Source: Cloeon dipterum (Eukaryota > Arthropoda > Insecta > Ephemeroptera > Baetidae). Taken from it: a stretch of DNA of 64,000 nucleotides. Under the pieces are notes generated by a model. That model was not told where the DNA came from. It did not search any database and saw nothing but the letters and a program-made list of their open reading frames with translations. The stretch covers positions 16,368,001 to 16,432,000 of the forward strand of contig NC_088786.1 in the NCBI RefSeq assembly GCF_949628265.1, in the 5' to 3' direction. Shown one piece after another: positions 1 to 13,080 of the stretch (positions within the stretch are counted from its first letter, which is position 1; the number at the start of each line of letters is the position of its first letter). A program made the position numbers and the translations under genes.

Positions 1-225
1 TGCGCCAGCCACGCCAGCCGCCGGTAAAAAAGTGTCAAAAATTAAAAAAGTGCAGGAGAAAAAATGTCTGGTGGCCCCTTCGGGCCGTTAAGCGCTATCA
101 AACTTCACGTTCAAAATATTGTCTGCCGCGCCAGCCGCCAGTAACAATGGCCAGCCACCGCCGGGCAAAAAATTCGGCTAAGTCGGTCCCGCCAGCCGCC
201 GCCTTAAAGCTCGCGGCTGAGACCT
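1..225. repeat. Degenerate GCCAGCC-type GC-rich repeat
   Basis: About five copies of a GCCAGCC(A/G)CC-like unit lie within 225 bases (near 4-22, 128-140, 152-166 and 190-205), separated by AT-rich spacers such as runs of A. This contrasts with the AT-rich DNA to its right (240-490), where I see nothing. It sits downstream of the PPIP5K stop codon and runs off the window edge, so it may be part of a dispersed repeat. No open reading frame of note covers it. Confidence 0.4.
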
Positions 226-496
226 CTACTGAAGAGATACATGTCTTGAAATTTTACTTGGTTAATCAATTATTAAGAGATTGAGCTATGCCAAAAAGAC
301 CAATTTTTCTAGAAATAGTAAAAAAAATCATTTTTTTCCAAATCCATTACAATTATATTACATGGAATTTTGAAATCTAATTTTCAAATAGTTCTTTCAA
401 AGGGTTTTGGATAGCTAAAATTTGATAAATTAAAAAATTTCGTTCAGCAATCATGGTTCAAATCAAGATTATACTTTTTTATCTCAGTTTTCTCCG

Positions 497-3400
497 TTAT
501 AATTGAGCTTGATTTAATAAAAAAGGAAAAGAGGAATAAGGATGCGCACCTGCGATGGTGGGGACATCGTGTTCGTGTTTAAGAAGGCATGGGGCGCTGA
601 CGGCCGCCGTGCCTCCACTGATGACGGCAGTGCTGAAGAGGCTGCTGGCGGAGGTGCCACCCTTGCTGAGCAACTTGAAGAGAGCAGAGGGCATCTGGTG
701 TTGCAGCCGGTGACCCTCGGCACCTGCGTTCATGGGGGGTAAGGACGAGTGTGTGCTGCATGGCGTTGAGAAGGAGCGCACAAAGAACGAGGACAGCGGC
801 GAGGACGGCAGGGTGGGCGAGGACACCGCGAGCCCCAACACCGGCACCGTGCCGGATGGAGATTGTGAGCGCGGGCTCAGCGGCGCAAGGGGAGGGTTCA
901 GCGAGTGGGGGGCCAGGGGGCACGGGGGCAGCGACCACGGTGCCACTGGGGACCACAAAGAAAGAGAGAGCAGATTTGTGATCAAATGAGAAAATGGAAC
1001 TTTCCACCTCAGTGTGATACGTGTTTTCACTTCACATCACCTCGTTGACATTTTTTTCCAAAATATTTAATCGCATGCAGTTGAATTTTGACATTTTGAA
1101 GATTTTTTTCAGGTGAATCAATTAACTTGGGAGTTTTTGCCGAATACTCAGTTTGGTAAATTTTTAAATTCGTAGAGATTTTCTGATAAATATGTATAGT
1201 CGTTTTCAGGCAATATAGTCTAAAATTTATTGCTTTTTAATTAAAAAAATATATTTATTTCCGAGAAGCAAGTATTAAGTTTACAAATCAAATGCAGTGT
1301 TTGTTTTTTTCTGGACCTTAAAGAGAAAACTGCTGACCGAAAAAGGAAATGGAAAAAAAATTTTTTTTCCATCATTTTGTAGAGTTAGATATGAAATTAG
1401 AACCAAAATGAGCAATTAAAAGTTTATATCTTGAACCTTCAGTAGTGAGCTCAGTGAGCTATAGAAACCAAACCTTGGAATGGGATTTCCTTGTTCATGA
1501 AGTGATTTTTTAATTTTAATTAACTTCCTGGGGGAAAATCGAGGTTACTGTTACATAATACATATTTATAACACAAATTAAATTGATGTTTTTATACAAA
1601 AGAGTAAAAGTTCCACAATATAGTGATTTTAAAAGTCAGGGAGAGCATAGAAAATTTTTATTCGGAGAAAATTCCCAAGTTTTACTATAAACAAGCAGAT
1701 TTTCTTCCTGCCAAAAAGTTTCTTGAGATCAAGACTTAAGGGTCGCTAGCTGCGAAGTAACAGTAATCATGACAACTCCACAATGAAAGCAAAAGAATCA
1801 GGCAGATTAGAGGACAGAAAAGAAAGAAACAGTAAGGGTGCGTTGGGCGGGGGCATCCGGTTCAGGGGTGATTATTTTTGGTAGTTTGCCAAACAGCACA
1901 CAGCTCATTATAATATATAATGAATGTATGAATGCTATCAAAAGAGGTTTTAGCAGACAAAGAGTTAATCACGAGCCAAGCGCTGGAGGATTTAGTGTGC
2001 CCAATACCTGGCCACTGAGCTGCATCCAGGCTCTGGTATCGCGCCTCATCTGTAGGCAGGCACATCACATGTCACGTCCGGGCTCAAGGGACACACTCTT
2101 TGCCACACAAAAACTCGCAAACCTCAGCTTACCCTTGTCTCGAGGCGATCGATCCCGCTGGTGGTCGAAGCTGCGGGAACGGGGCTCATAGTCATCCGCG
2201 TTCAGCTTGTTCCGGTTTAACGACGAGCTCCGCTGGTTGCTCTCCTCCGCTGCCACAGTCGCCAGGTTCACGTCCTTTGGAGGGCTCGCACGGCACCTGC
2301 AGACGTTACTTTTGAAAAGGAACTTAGAAGCGCCACTCTGAGACTCACTTGATGGGAATCGGCTCTGAAGACTTCATGCTGGATGACAATGAGGGCGGCA
2401 GGTCCTCGTAGGTATCTTCCACTTCTGTATCCTCCTCGGCAAATATGTCCTGAAAGGAGGGTTTTAGATCGTTCTCACTCAAAATAAAATCGTAAAGTTT
2501 ACAGGAGTCGGGGTGGTTTTATCCTTTTTCGTTTGGATGCCCATCATTTCGTCAAGCTCAAACTCATCCTCTTCTTCATCTTCCTTAGTCGTACTTCCTC
2601 CAGAGTCTGAACCCTGTTGCTGCAAATTGGAAATACGGATCAAATTGCTTCCTTTTTTACAACTAGCTTGCGTGCAAAACCAGGATTAAGCAGGCTCTTA
2701 TCACAGGTTTTCAGCGACGGAAAGAAATATATTTAACCTGTTTAAAAAAGTCTGGGCTAAAATTGGTAACAACTAGGTGACTAAAAACGATTGAAGATGA
2801 AAATCGTTTCCTTGTTTACAACAAACACCAAGATAAAGCAGTATGTTTTAATAAAAATGCCAAAGAAGACAGTTAAAGGGACTGAAAAAATGAAAAGGAG
2901 CACTCTAAGGCACAGAATGACGACAACATTGTTACCTTTCCCATTAAACCAGTCCAAAATGCCTGCTGACACAAAACGGAAACATTTCAGAATAATCCCC
3001 GTGCTCAAGCCATTTTGACAGAACTTGATTTGACATCAAAAATTTAACGTTATATTAAATTTCGCGGACTTACCATGTTTTTCGAGGTGCCAGAATCATT
3101 TCTGCTGTGCGGACGGAAACCAGGACCAGGAGGCAAATTTTTCTGCACGCAGCAGTTTACACCAGGACTGAAGTGTAGCTCCACATGGAACCTGATGAAC
3201 AATTTATCTACGATTAACCACCAAAACATATCCTATATAGTACCTGGCTTCTGAAAATGGATCTTTTGTTGGATCCTCATACAGCATGATGACCACCTGT
3301 GCCATATAGTTTAGCTCAGACACCATCGAAACATACTGCATTGCGCGACGCCACTGTTCGTCTTTCGTTTCCTGAGAAAGAAAGTTTAAATTCTACCAAA

Positions 3401-6400
3401 AAGTTTAAGAGCACCTGTTAAATTAATTCCATCAACCCAATAGAAAAAGCATGCTTAGTTAACATTTAAGTTATTTTAAATTTAGCAAAAAAATCCCAAA
3501 GCTTCAATAGATAATTTCTTCATACTGTGCCAATTAAGTGCAGTTTGAATTCAAAGAACTTTGTTCTCTGATGATATGAGCTATTAATAGGAACCAAGAA
3601 AGCAAGGTGCGTCATGTTGTGTTGCATGAATAATTATTTCATCGCGAACTTGCCTTATTTGCATTGCTTGTGTCAGGAGCACAGTTTGGTTCAATTGTGT
3701 CATTCTCTGATTGCAGCTTTTTCTGAATCGCGCAAAACAATACAGAGCGAGTCGTTAGTTCAAAATAATCGTTTCGCAAAAAAAAATCATAATCTATTAG
3801 TGACTGTTATTAATCTCGCATTTTATAATCGCATTAGGAATGACGATTTAAAAATAGAGCTGAACATACATCTAGCAGTCCTCCGTAACGCAGCACTGTC
3901 AGGAGTGAGTGCACGTGGCTCTCACTGGTGAAATACAGTCGAGTGCGGACGTGTCGGCCAGGACTGGAGACGCCATGGGAATAGCGAGGGTTCAGCCTGT
4001 TGACATTTTCCTCGCCAAACTCTTCAATGTTTCTCTGCAGGTCGGCTCTAATTTTCTTGAGCAGTGGCGTGCAGATACCTTGGCCTATCGTCAATTTGTT
4101 TTGCTTGCTTAAGCCATACTCCTGTAATGCATCAATGTTAAGGAGATTCGCGTTGAACCGAGATGCGATTACTTGAGGGATCACAATGTCGGCCAAGTAC
4201 TTGGCACATATGTACAACTCCTCCGCTTGCTCAAATTGAAGGGTGTGTTGGTTGTGTTGCAGGTCATATTTGATGCAGTCGTAGATGTCGGGTATTTTTG
4301 AAATGTCAAATGTTTTGTTCTTGTTGCAAAAGTCCTTCTCGATTTTTCCCCAACGACGGCCCATCAGCTCCCACGTCTCGCCGTGATACAGAATTGCATC
4401 TGCAGCAAAATGGTTTAAGCGGGAGATGATTAAATTCAGTGCTAACTACCTTTGGTTTTAGGGTCTTCCCTTTTAGTCTTGACGATTGCAACCAGTTTTT
4501 GGATCAGGTCGTGAACTCTTTCACAGCATCGAACTGGGTTCTTTACAAAGTCAAGAGCGGCAGTTATGGAAGACGCGTTGCAAGGATTCAGCTTTTCCCT
4601 GTCTTCTTTCGAGAACTCACGATCCTGCTGCATCAACTCGTGTAGTTTAGATTTTGCCCTGAAACAACATCATGGAATTAGAGCCAATTCCCTTGAATTA
4701 AACTTGAAACACACTTCAGATACAAGTTACAAAAAATGAATGAAATTTAAAGGAAAAAAATCGATCACGACTAATATTTGTTACTTGGATGAGAATAAAA
4801 GAAAAGAAAAACGAAATCCACCCATACTGACACATGTTATTCTATTATATTCCTATGTATCATTCTTGTGTCAATGGACGGGAAACCCCATGCGTTGAAA
4901 TTCTTAGTTTAGAACGACACTTTTAGTTCCTTTCCTTTTTTATTTTTGCAATCTTCAGATATTAACAATGCCAATTTGACATTGATGAATGATATTTTAA
5001 TTTAAAATTTTCTTCAATATATTGTTAGCGAAGGGCCCCCAATAGGAATTTCAGTTCAGGTACAAAATTTGATAAATTGTTTTATTACATGTTCTGGTGT
5101 TTGCTGGAGTCACAGTCATTGTCAAGCAGCCCGTTAGTGTTGGCGCTCTTGACCATTTGCACCAGGATGGGTGTGAGTTCTCCTTCGAGTGCAAGCAGCC
5201 CCTTGGCAAAGGCGGCTGCCGTCATCTGGACACGCCCCTCGTCAGAGGCGTAAATTTTGAGGTCGTGCCTAAAGGTCGAGTGTAACCGGAGCAGTCCGAG
5301 TCCCTGGGTGCCTGCGTACTCTCCTGAAACGTGGCAGCAGTCAGCCACGACGCCCTCTCTTTGAATCTGCTCTGCAACGCTCGGTCTCGGTCGTGCTGCT
5401 CACACATACACTCACTCAATTATAATTGGCTTGTGAAAGCATAAATAAAAATCAAATTAATCGTTCAACGAGCTGATGGCAAAATGTGATGAGGAGTATG
5501 AAGGGTCTAGCGTGGATGAAGAAAAACAACTTCAAGGGGTTAGAGAAGAACCAGGTTCTGACTAGAAAAAAAGGTTGACATGCGCAAAAAAACTCGGCAG
5601 AAAAGTCTCGGCAAAAACCTGGTCAAAACTGCACCAACAAAGCAAACAAAAATTAGAAACAAGGAGGACTTAAAATACACATCAGATATTTCTTACATAA
5701 CGCAAATTCACTTTCATTCTCACATTGCAGCAGGCAGATTCTAAATCTATTTCAAGGTGGCGTTCTACCATCATCCCATTTATTTACCAAAAACCTAGAA
5801 GTGTTTTTCCGTCTAAATTATGTGTTGTGGTTAGTAAGGTTGTCTCATCTAATTGAGCAATTCTTATTTGTTAAGACTACATTGGCAAACTTCTGCACTC
5901 CCAGCTACATTCAACCAGCAACAATTAAGTTATTTTCCTCAGAAATGCTGTGTAAAAAGGCACCATGATTTCGCAAGGAAAATATTTCACGCACACATTC
6001 CTTTTAAAAGCAGATTGCTGGATAATATGTGACAAGAGTGTGACATTAACTGACAGACTAAGGCGAAAGCTGATATGTTTAGTGTACAGCGGCCGCGATG
6101 GCTGAGCTTGGCACTCAGCACGGCATCGTGTGTGCGAGTTAAGAGCGTTAAAAGAGGCGATGTGAGCATAGAGGGGCTCACCCGCTGACGTGTGCCTAAA
6201 CCTTCTACCTTGGCCTCCGGGATACATGCATCGGAAAATGCGACCCAGCTCCTCAGCCTGCACGCGGCCTGCCGGTGTCAGTTCACCGCCCCACTTGAGA
6301 ATCAGCACCAGGGACGGCTCCTTTGGCAAATCTAGAAAAAGGCCTTGAACTTCAGTCAACATCACTAGCGAGTTGAAATTTTCAGATCAGACCATCATCG

Positions 6401-9400
6401 CTGCTGGATCCCCTGGGCCTGCCACGAGGCTGGTACTTCATCTGCACCTTGCGGTTGATGCCCGAAAAGTGACCGTACATCTCGAGCACGCTTTTCAGCT
6501 GTTCCAACTTTCCTTGCTTTTCCTCCAATTCTGGGTCGGCGGCTCGGTGCTGGATCTCGGTCAGCAGGGAGCGAGCAGTGTCAAGGATTTCTTGCAGCTG
6601 CTTTGGCTTCTTCAACTTCACGTGGCCCTTCCGATAGCCATCGTACTTTTCAAATATTTCAAAAAATCTAGAATATGATTTCAGACAGTAAAGAATATTT
6701 TTTATTTTAAATTTAAAGACTCACTTGGGGTGTCTCACTTCAACTTTCATTTTCTGCTTCGGCGTTCTGTCTCCGTGTCTGATCACAGCCACAACACACC
6801 GCAACTCCATCCTTAAAAAAAATGTTTTATTTGTTTTCATGAATCTAAAGAAAATGTTACATTTTTCCAAAGGTCGTAGGCACTATTGGTGGGTCATCCA
6901 ACTGGAATGGAACGTTCCAGGGAATATGTAGGGTTGGCGCGAGCTCACGCAAAATCATGTTGCCAAGAATTTTAGCGCAGTCATCGTAATACTTGTTTGA
7001 ATTCTTGACAAAACTGAAGCCATTCACATCACAGACAAAGGACTTTCCGTTCGCCCTGTAAATGATCAAGTCTGTGTAAGAAAAAAAGCTGTCAAAACGA
7101 GAGCTTACCTCAACAAGTCGAATCCGCAAACGGTTTGTTTGAAAGCCATGCACACCTTTCGTGAAATCAACTTCTCCGCGTTGCTCAGGATCACAGGGTA
7201 CCTTATTTCTTTTCCTTCACTGTCCCGCTCCACTTTGCCGTCCAGCGCAGGAGATTTTCTCGCCTCGGCATGAGCATAATCAGGCCCAACGGTATACACT
7301 TTCACATCAGTGCCATCAGTGGGCATAAAATCTTCGTAAATGAAAGAACCAGTCTTTCTGACCCTGGACTCGGGAGAGTAAACGGAACTTCTGCTGCCAA
7401 TCTGCGGAATGGTCCAGTAGTTTTAGTTCTAGGTCACGCAATCAAATAGGACGGTTACTTTTCTAAAGAGCCTCTGACTACCCCCGCCTGCAGATGTGGG
7501 GTAGTATATGTATATATTGTGGTCCTCAGCGGATACCGGTTTTTCAACAAATGGTTTATTGAACACTACTCCATTCACTTCGACGTGGTCCTCAGACTCC
7601 ACCAGCTCGTGATCTGAGTGTGAATAAAATTTTAAATCTGGCCGACAATTAAATTTAGATTAAAAAGTAAGCAAACGTTTTGGATCTGGGGAATCTCTAT
7701 CGAGGACTGCGTATCTTGGTATCTCGATGCCTTCTTTTTCGAGGATCGCGTACACTTTCCGCCTGTCCTGGATGTCGTACTGCATGTGCAGATTGTTGAT
7801 GATAAACGGGTTGCGCAGGTTGGCATATTGGATGGCTTTATCAAGAGGGAATCCTTTCGAGTGGAATGAGATCAGGCAGTCACAAATTGGCCAGTTTTCA
7901 ACAGGTTCCTGAAACAAGATTTACTATTTTAGGCTACCCGGATCCCGCGGCACGGCAGAGTGCGTAATTAGGGAACCAGCTGGGGCATGCATGAAAGCTC
8001 GTAAACGTATTGCAGTGTTAGCACGTTATCAATTAGCAGCGAGTTAGTGAACGTGCACCAAAAGAGTGTGAGATCAGGGTTCACCACTACAAGAGGTTAA
8101 GTAAAAATAGCCAAATGTAAAAATATCAAAAATCGAAGCTTGCTTTAAAGCTGAGCAGGGAAGACACCTAGTTACAAAAAGCAGGAGGAACAAACTAGAC
8201 CTTGAGAATGACCTCCTCGTTGAACACGACGATCCTGAGGTATTCAAACTCCTGCAGCCGAGTTAGGATTTCTTTCATCGGCTTCGACTGCGACTTTTTG
8301 GCCATCGCGCACACCCCGACCACAACCTGCTTTCCGCCATCTTCGCACCCGGACATCTCGGTGTCCAAGCACAAGCCGTCATCGTCCAGACCTGTGCCTT
8401 CGCCCTGCAAACAGATTCGATGTAAACATGTCGGTTGCGCAACGCTAACAACTGCGATAAACTAAAACAGATAAAAAACAAAAATAGAGGACGCAGATGT
8501 AAACTTAGGTTAAATTTTAATGCTCTTTAGAGGCAGACAGTTCTTTCGGTCGGTAGCGGCGTATTTGCACATTCAGGACCGCTTTTTGGTACTTTACACA
8601 CAAGACAGCTATTGCACGGACTAAGTGTATGGTTCAATGCACTGTACGATGATATATTCTGATAACACAATACGTTTCCTCTTGTCATTGAGTTCAACCT
8701 TGTGGGCTTGCTGAAAAGATTTTGAAAAACGCGTAAATGATTAACCGATTATTTCAACGATATTATAACAGTACGATTTTCGGAAATGACTGCGAATTTT
8801 TTGTTGCAAAAATAACGAATAAAAAATGTGTAGGGGAAAAATAAGACACTTTCACACTTCGATTGATCCCACGAGGCTTGAATCAAATATTGAGAGGACG
8901 GGAGTGGAGGCTGTTGTCCGAAAATATTATCATAGAAAATTAAAAATTTTTGCGTTCTCCCAAATGCGCATGCGTGATGCGGATAGGAGCCCACTGCGCA
9001 GTCTCTTGCTCGCATTAAACGCACGCGCACTAAGCAGAGCCAAAAATCAATCGTCTGTGGATTGAAAATTGAAATATTTTAATAAAATCGGTAGCTAACT
9101 GATACTATTGAGGGGAGTGTGAAAAGCAAGAGGGAGCACACAAACAAAGAAAACCAAGACAGACATTCTGTCCCCAGCAGGCCTGTAGGATCTTGGCGTC
9201 GTTACTGGCGCGCCACCAGCCGCTCGCCCACTGCCGGACATATTCCATGCCGGAGGAAAGACGGCCGCCGAGTGAGTCGGCCGCGGCTGTTTTATCGTGA
9301 CTGGCAGATAAAGAGCGCAAGAAAAAATAGCAGCAGGCGGGTGAGGCGGTGTGAGCGAGTTTAGTGCTAATTGGGCATGCGGTTAGCGTTGGGGGGCACA

Positions 9401-10626
9401 CACGGACGCACGGGACAGTACCAGCAACAGCCAGTAGGGCTCTGCGTTGCTGTCCACGTCCACAATGCACACGCCGGGCAGGCGCGCCGCATTACTGTCC
9501 ATTCTCCCACCTTGACAGCTGCTTCAGCCACAAGAGGGACATAGAGGCGAGAAGAGTTTGTGTAATATTTCAATACTAAGAGTGACGCAACAATTTCGTA
9601 AATTTAGATATTTTTCGTTTAAAAAGTTGCTGAGTAAGAATGGAGTGGGAAAGGAAAACTACCAAGTCAATAAGTTTTCCTTTCCCAGACCGCGATACGA
9701 AACTAATGTTTGCCTCTGGAAAAATTAGTAGTGTTGAAATCAATAATGAAAGAAGTAAATAAAATAAAGCAGACAGCTTTCAAACCAGTTTCTCACAAGC
9801 CAAAGAAAAATAATGTTGCACTAAGGTTCAAAGTACCTTGATGTCAGACATAATAAGTACGAAGCTAACCGCATTTTCCACAGCTCATTAGTTTCAGATT
9901 TAAAAAACTTAATTATATATAATATTTGGATCTCCTCTCAAACCAATGAGGGTCAATAGTCTCAAACCAAAAGTCAAGGGCATTGATTGCAAAAGGCCGG
10001 AGGAAATTCAATGGCTCGATTTAATCACTCCGGGATATCTCTGAAGGGACCAAACAAGGGGAGCACTTTGAATCTTTTGTGTGCTTTTGAACCAAAAAGA
10101 GCAAATAGTTAAACGTTTGTTAAGGTACATAATGAGAAAGATAATTTAAAGATAATATTGTTATCACTGTTGGAACTAAGTTGGTGTTTTACTTTTAATT
10201 TAGATAATTAAGAGTAAACTATTAACATAAAAGCTTCACTTTCTTTGAAATTAATCAACATTTTAAATTTTGTGAAAGGCCCGATAGCCACACAATCAGA
10301 ACTATGCTAATGTGAACCAACTCCCCGATTTATTTTAACCAATCCTGATCTATCTCATATTACTCTTGACTTCCTTAAAAGGCTTAATAGGCAAGTCAAA
10401 TAGGGTTGGTCCAAATATTTTTTTCCGCAGAATTTGCTAGATACCAAATTTGATTTAAATTTCAACCAAAACTTTTATCTATAATCTGTTTCGACCCGAG
10501 CTGTGGTGAGCGCTTATGGGCGCATATAATTACTCTCAGTTTGGCGATCCTCTCTTCGTGCAGGTAAAACGACGGTCTGGCTTTCTTGAGTCCCTGGTAG
10601 CCGTGCTCCAGTTCAGTGTACGACAT
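497..10626 (-). CDS. PPIP5K: Inositol hexakisphosphate / diphosphoinositol-pentakisphosphate kinase (PPIP5K, VIP family)
   Basis: Bifunctional cytosolic enzyme: an N-terminal ATP-grasp kinase makes inositol pyrophosphates (1-position of InsP6/InsP7) and a histidine-acid-phosphatase-like domain reverses this. Coding exons read right to left: 10534-10626, 8201-8404, 7677-7908, 7459-7613, 7109-7401, 6861-7055, 6725-6811, 6393-6667, 6209-6331, 5089-5323, 4450-4658, 4173-4399, 3870-4121, 3244-3371, 3074-3191, 2503-2619, 2349-2449, 2133-2296 (or 2308), 2008-2049, 497-945. They sum to 3699 nt (1232 aa plus stop). The start MSYTELE and kinase signature [15 protein letters not shown] match the insect family as I recall it. 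RHGDRTP at about residues 402-408 is the phosphatase motif, and SESHVHSL marks its C-terminal part. Both domains look intact. The last exon (low-complexity, FSTAVISGG) is the least certain; it fits by phase and has a good acceptor. Intron 4122-4172 is only 51 nt and in frame. Confidence 0.93.
9422..9502 (-). CDS. Possible alternative first coding exon of PPIP5K
   Basis: Within intron 1 of PPIP5K, a GC-rich block (9100-9540) holds an ATG at 9502 opening 27 codons ([12 protein letters not shown]...) that end at a GT (weak donor GTACTG) in phase 0. That phase joins correctly to the next PPIP5K exon at 8404. GC content and codon make-up are unlike the flanking AT-rich intron. It cannot be an internal exon in phase after exon 1, so it would need its own promoter. 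It may simply be a CpG-rich regulatory block. Confidence 0.25.
9646..9687. repeat. Perfect 15-bp inverted repeat with 12-nt loop
   Basis: TGGGAAAGGAAAACT at 9646-9660 is exactly reverse-complemented at 9673-9687, around a 12-nt spacer. It lies in PPIP5K intron 1, outside exons. A stable hairpin is possible in RNA of either strand. It has no T tract like a bacterial terminator and no other identity I recognise. Confidence 0.7.
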
Positions 10627-13080
10627 GTCAGTGGAACTGCGTCTCATTCAAGGAAATATGCTTCCCAGGGCGCATTATCACTTGCTGGGCGCGCCCGTCT
10701 GTGAGGCAACAAAAGAGCTAACGTCCCTTGTGTACTTTGGAAACCCTCTCGCTTCTTCTCCGATTTTAATAAATCTATTTTCGAGAGGCAGCGATATGCG
10801 TGTGTGTCCTCCTGAAATCAAGATCACACGAAAATAGATTCTAGAGTGCTGGTCTGTCAAAAGCGGCAGCTGCTCTCATTAAGTATCGCACCAAACTTAA
10901 CTCAAGCTTTTAATTATAACAACTATGAGAATCTAGAAAGAGCATGGAAATCAAGCTCTTTTCAACTTGAGCCTCGTTCAGCGAGCGGAAGTGGTATTTT
11001 GATTCGATTGAAGAACCACGACACACAGTGCGACAAGTTCGTGATATGAACACAAAGCATTTAGAGAACAATTATTTCAATTTTAACTCTCTATCACAAC
11101 CGTATTTCAAGAAGGAAAAACAAATCATGATATTAGACAAAAATACATACAATCAATAGTAATAATTGTATTTATTTATAGTTAAATAGCAAAAAAAACA
11201 GCAAGCATAAAAAATACAATACTTTAAGGTTTCAGTAGATTCCTCGAAGTAATTTAGATTTACTTAATGCTTATTGCTGACAAACAGCATGCGATGCTAA
11301 TTTCTGTGCTGAATTGCGCTGAACAGCAATTTCAGCTGTTTAGCAAAATTCAACACTACATGCTAACAGACGAAGTCACTAACGCGCAAAGGAATGCCGC
11401 GCAAATTTGCTTTTCAGTCCATTCGTCACAGACAACATCTTTGATAGAAACTGGTGTACTTTATCATGAGTAATTTTCTTTTCAATGCAACCAAATTGCA
11501 AGCCTATATTTGTGCTATTTTCTTAACCATTTTTCTAGCCTTTTCTCTAAAAACATTTACGTATCAATATTAGTGTAGTAAGAAATGCATAGAAAAAATA
11601 AAGAAGGCAGCCGCTATTAATGAAAAATTTCAACCATGTTAACACATTCGTAAAATATCAATGAATAGGTCTACGTAAGGCTTGGAAAATAGAATAAAAA
11701 TTGCACTATCATACGTACGGTTTAAAATAGAAAGCAAAAAAGTGGACAGATAAAATTCAAACGCTTTGTTTGCGAGAATATTATATAATAGGATATTATA
11801 ATAGGTCACAAACGGGTTATTTAGTAAATAAATACATATCTGCCCATGTACATAAAGCTCAGGAGTAAGGCGGCTCTTATTGATTTTCAGCAACTATGTA
11901 ATATTAACATGCATAATACGGAACAGTTATGTACATAAATAATGGGGTAAATTGTTTCAAATTTGTTTGCTACAGTTACATAGATTTAAAAAAAAAATCC
12001 TAAAAAATTATGAAGTCCGAAGTTCCATCAGTTCAAGACAAAGAAGGATTTGAGCGAAAAAAGGTGGCGAGAATCGATCAATAAAATACAGTGGGGTCCA
12101 AAGAAGACGTATGTAGACTACAAATTGCTACAACAACTTAAGGTTAAGCTTGCAAGAGAGCGGACAACAGGAGGTGCGTGGAGATAAAAATAAGTACTCT
12201 CTAATACCTTCGAGTATATAAAATCGTTGTCCCCTTATCAGTGAGCGAAGGACGCTAAAATCAAAAGCACTCAGTTGTTGTTGTTCGGCAAGGAAACCTT
12301 CGCAATTTCGAAGATGGCGGGGTGGAGTGGGATAAAGGCGACTGGGGCAGCAGGGCAAGAGATGGTGCTGCCACCCACTGTTCTCTTTTTTTTCCTTAAC
12401 TTCTAGCCATTAGAAGAGAGTAAATAAAGGATTATCATTGTAAAGCCTTACAATCAGATACTTAATGGAATCCACTTTTTAAATCAGTTTGTATCAATAA
12501 AAGATAACTTTTTATTTCAAAAAATTTTAAAATTAGCCAGTTTTGAATAATTTTAAATCCAATGCACCCATAATTTGGTGATATTTGTTCTGTGTTCATA
12601 ACTCCGATAACTATCACTGACTGTAGCACGCTTGCAATGTGTTCATCAAAACATTCGAGATACTCACGTGTGAATTGACTCTTAACCACAAATCTACCTT
12701 TTCCTCGAGATATTGACGTAAGTTGCCTAAAGTTCGTTCAGCATGATAAAAATTAGTTGGATTGGAATATATTTGTCGCAAATTGGGATGGAAATTTCGT
12801 GCGATAACTGAAATCGGGCACTTTCATTTGTCTATGAGATTTTGTTTTGTCGAGAATGTCGAGGGTTTCAGTCGGAAATTGACACAAAAACGCTAAATCA
12901 ATTGGTAACACGTAACAAGTTATCGGAGTTTATAATTACATATATGATTCAATAATGAAATACAATTTAAAAAAATGTGTGTATCATCCAAATTAAATGT
13001 TAAACCTATGAAAAACCTCAACTTGGCTCTGTCATTGTTTGTGTTTGCAGGTGTAACCGGCTGGTCGCCTGTGCTTTACA
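10627..13080. other. Intergenic region with likely 5' ends of PPIP5K (minus) and the RRM gene (plus)
   Basis: This stretch is AT-rich and holds no convincing coding region. The divergent flanking genes must have their promoters here. A YY1/Pho-type motif AAGATGGCGG sits at 12311-12320 on the plus strand, a plausible start region for the RRM gene. A pyrimidine-rich acceptor ending at 13050 implies a 5' UTR exon beginning at 13051, 30 nt before its ATG. I see nothing recognisable from 10.9 to 12.1 kb. Confidence 0.4.

Noticed and set aside
542..989. Plus-strand and alternate minus-strand frames over the last PPIP5K exon
   Set aside because: Only the minus frame reached through the acceptor at 945/946 fits the phase of the preceding exon; the others are shadows of GC-rich sequence.
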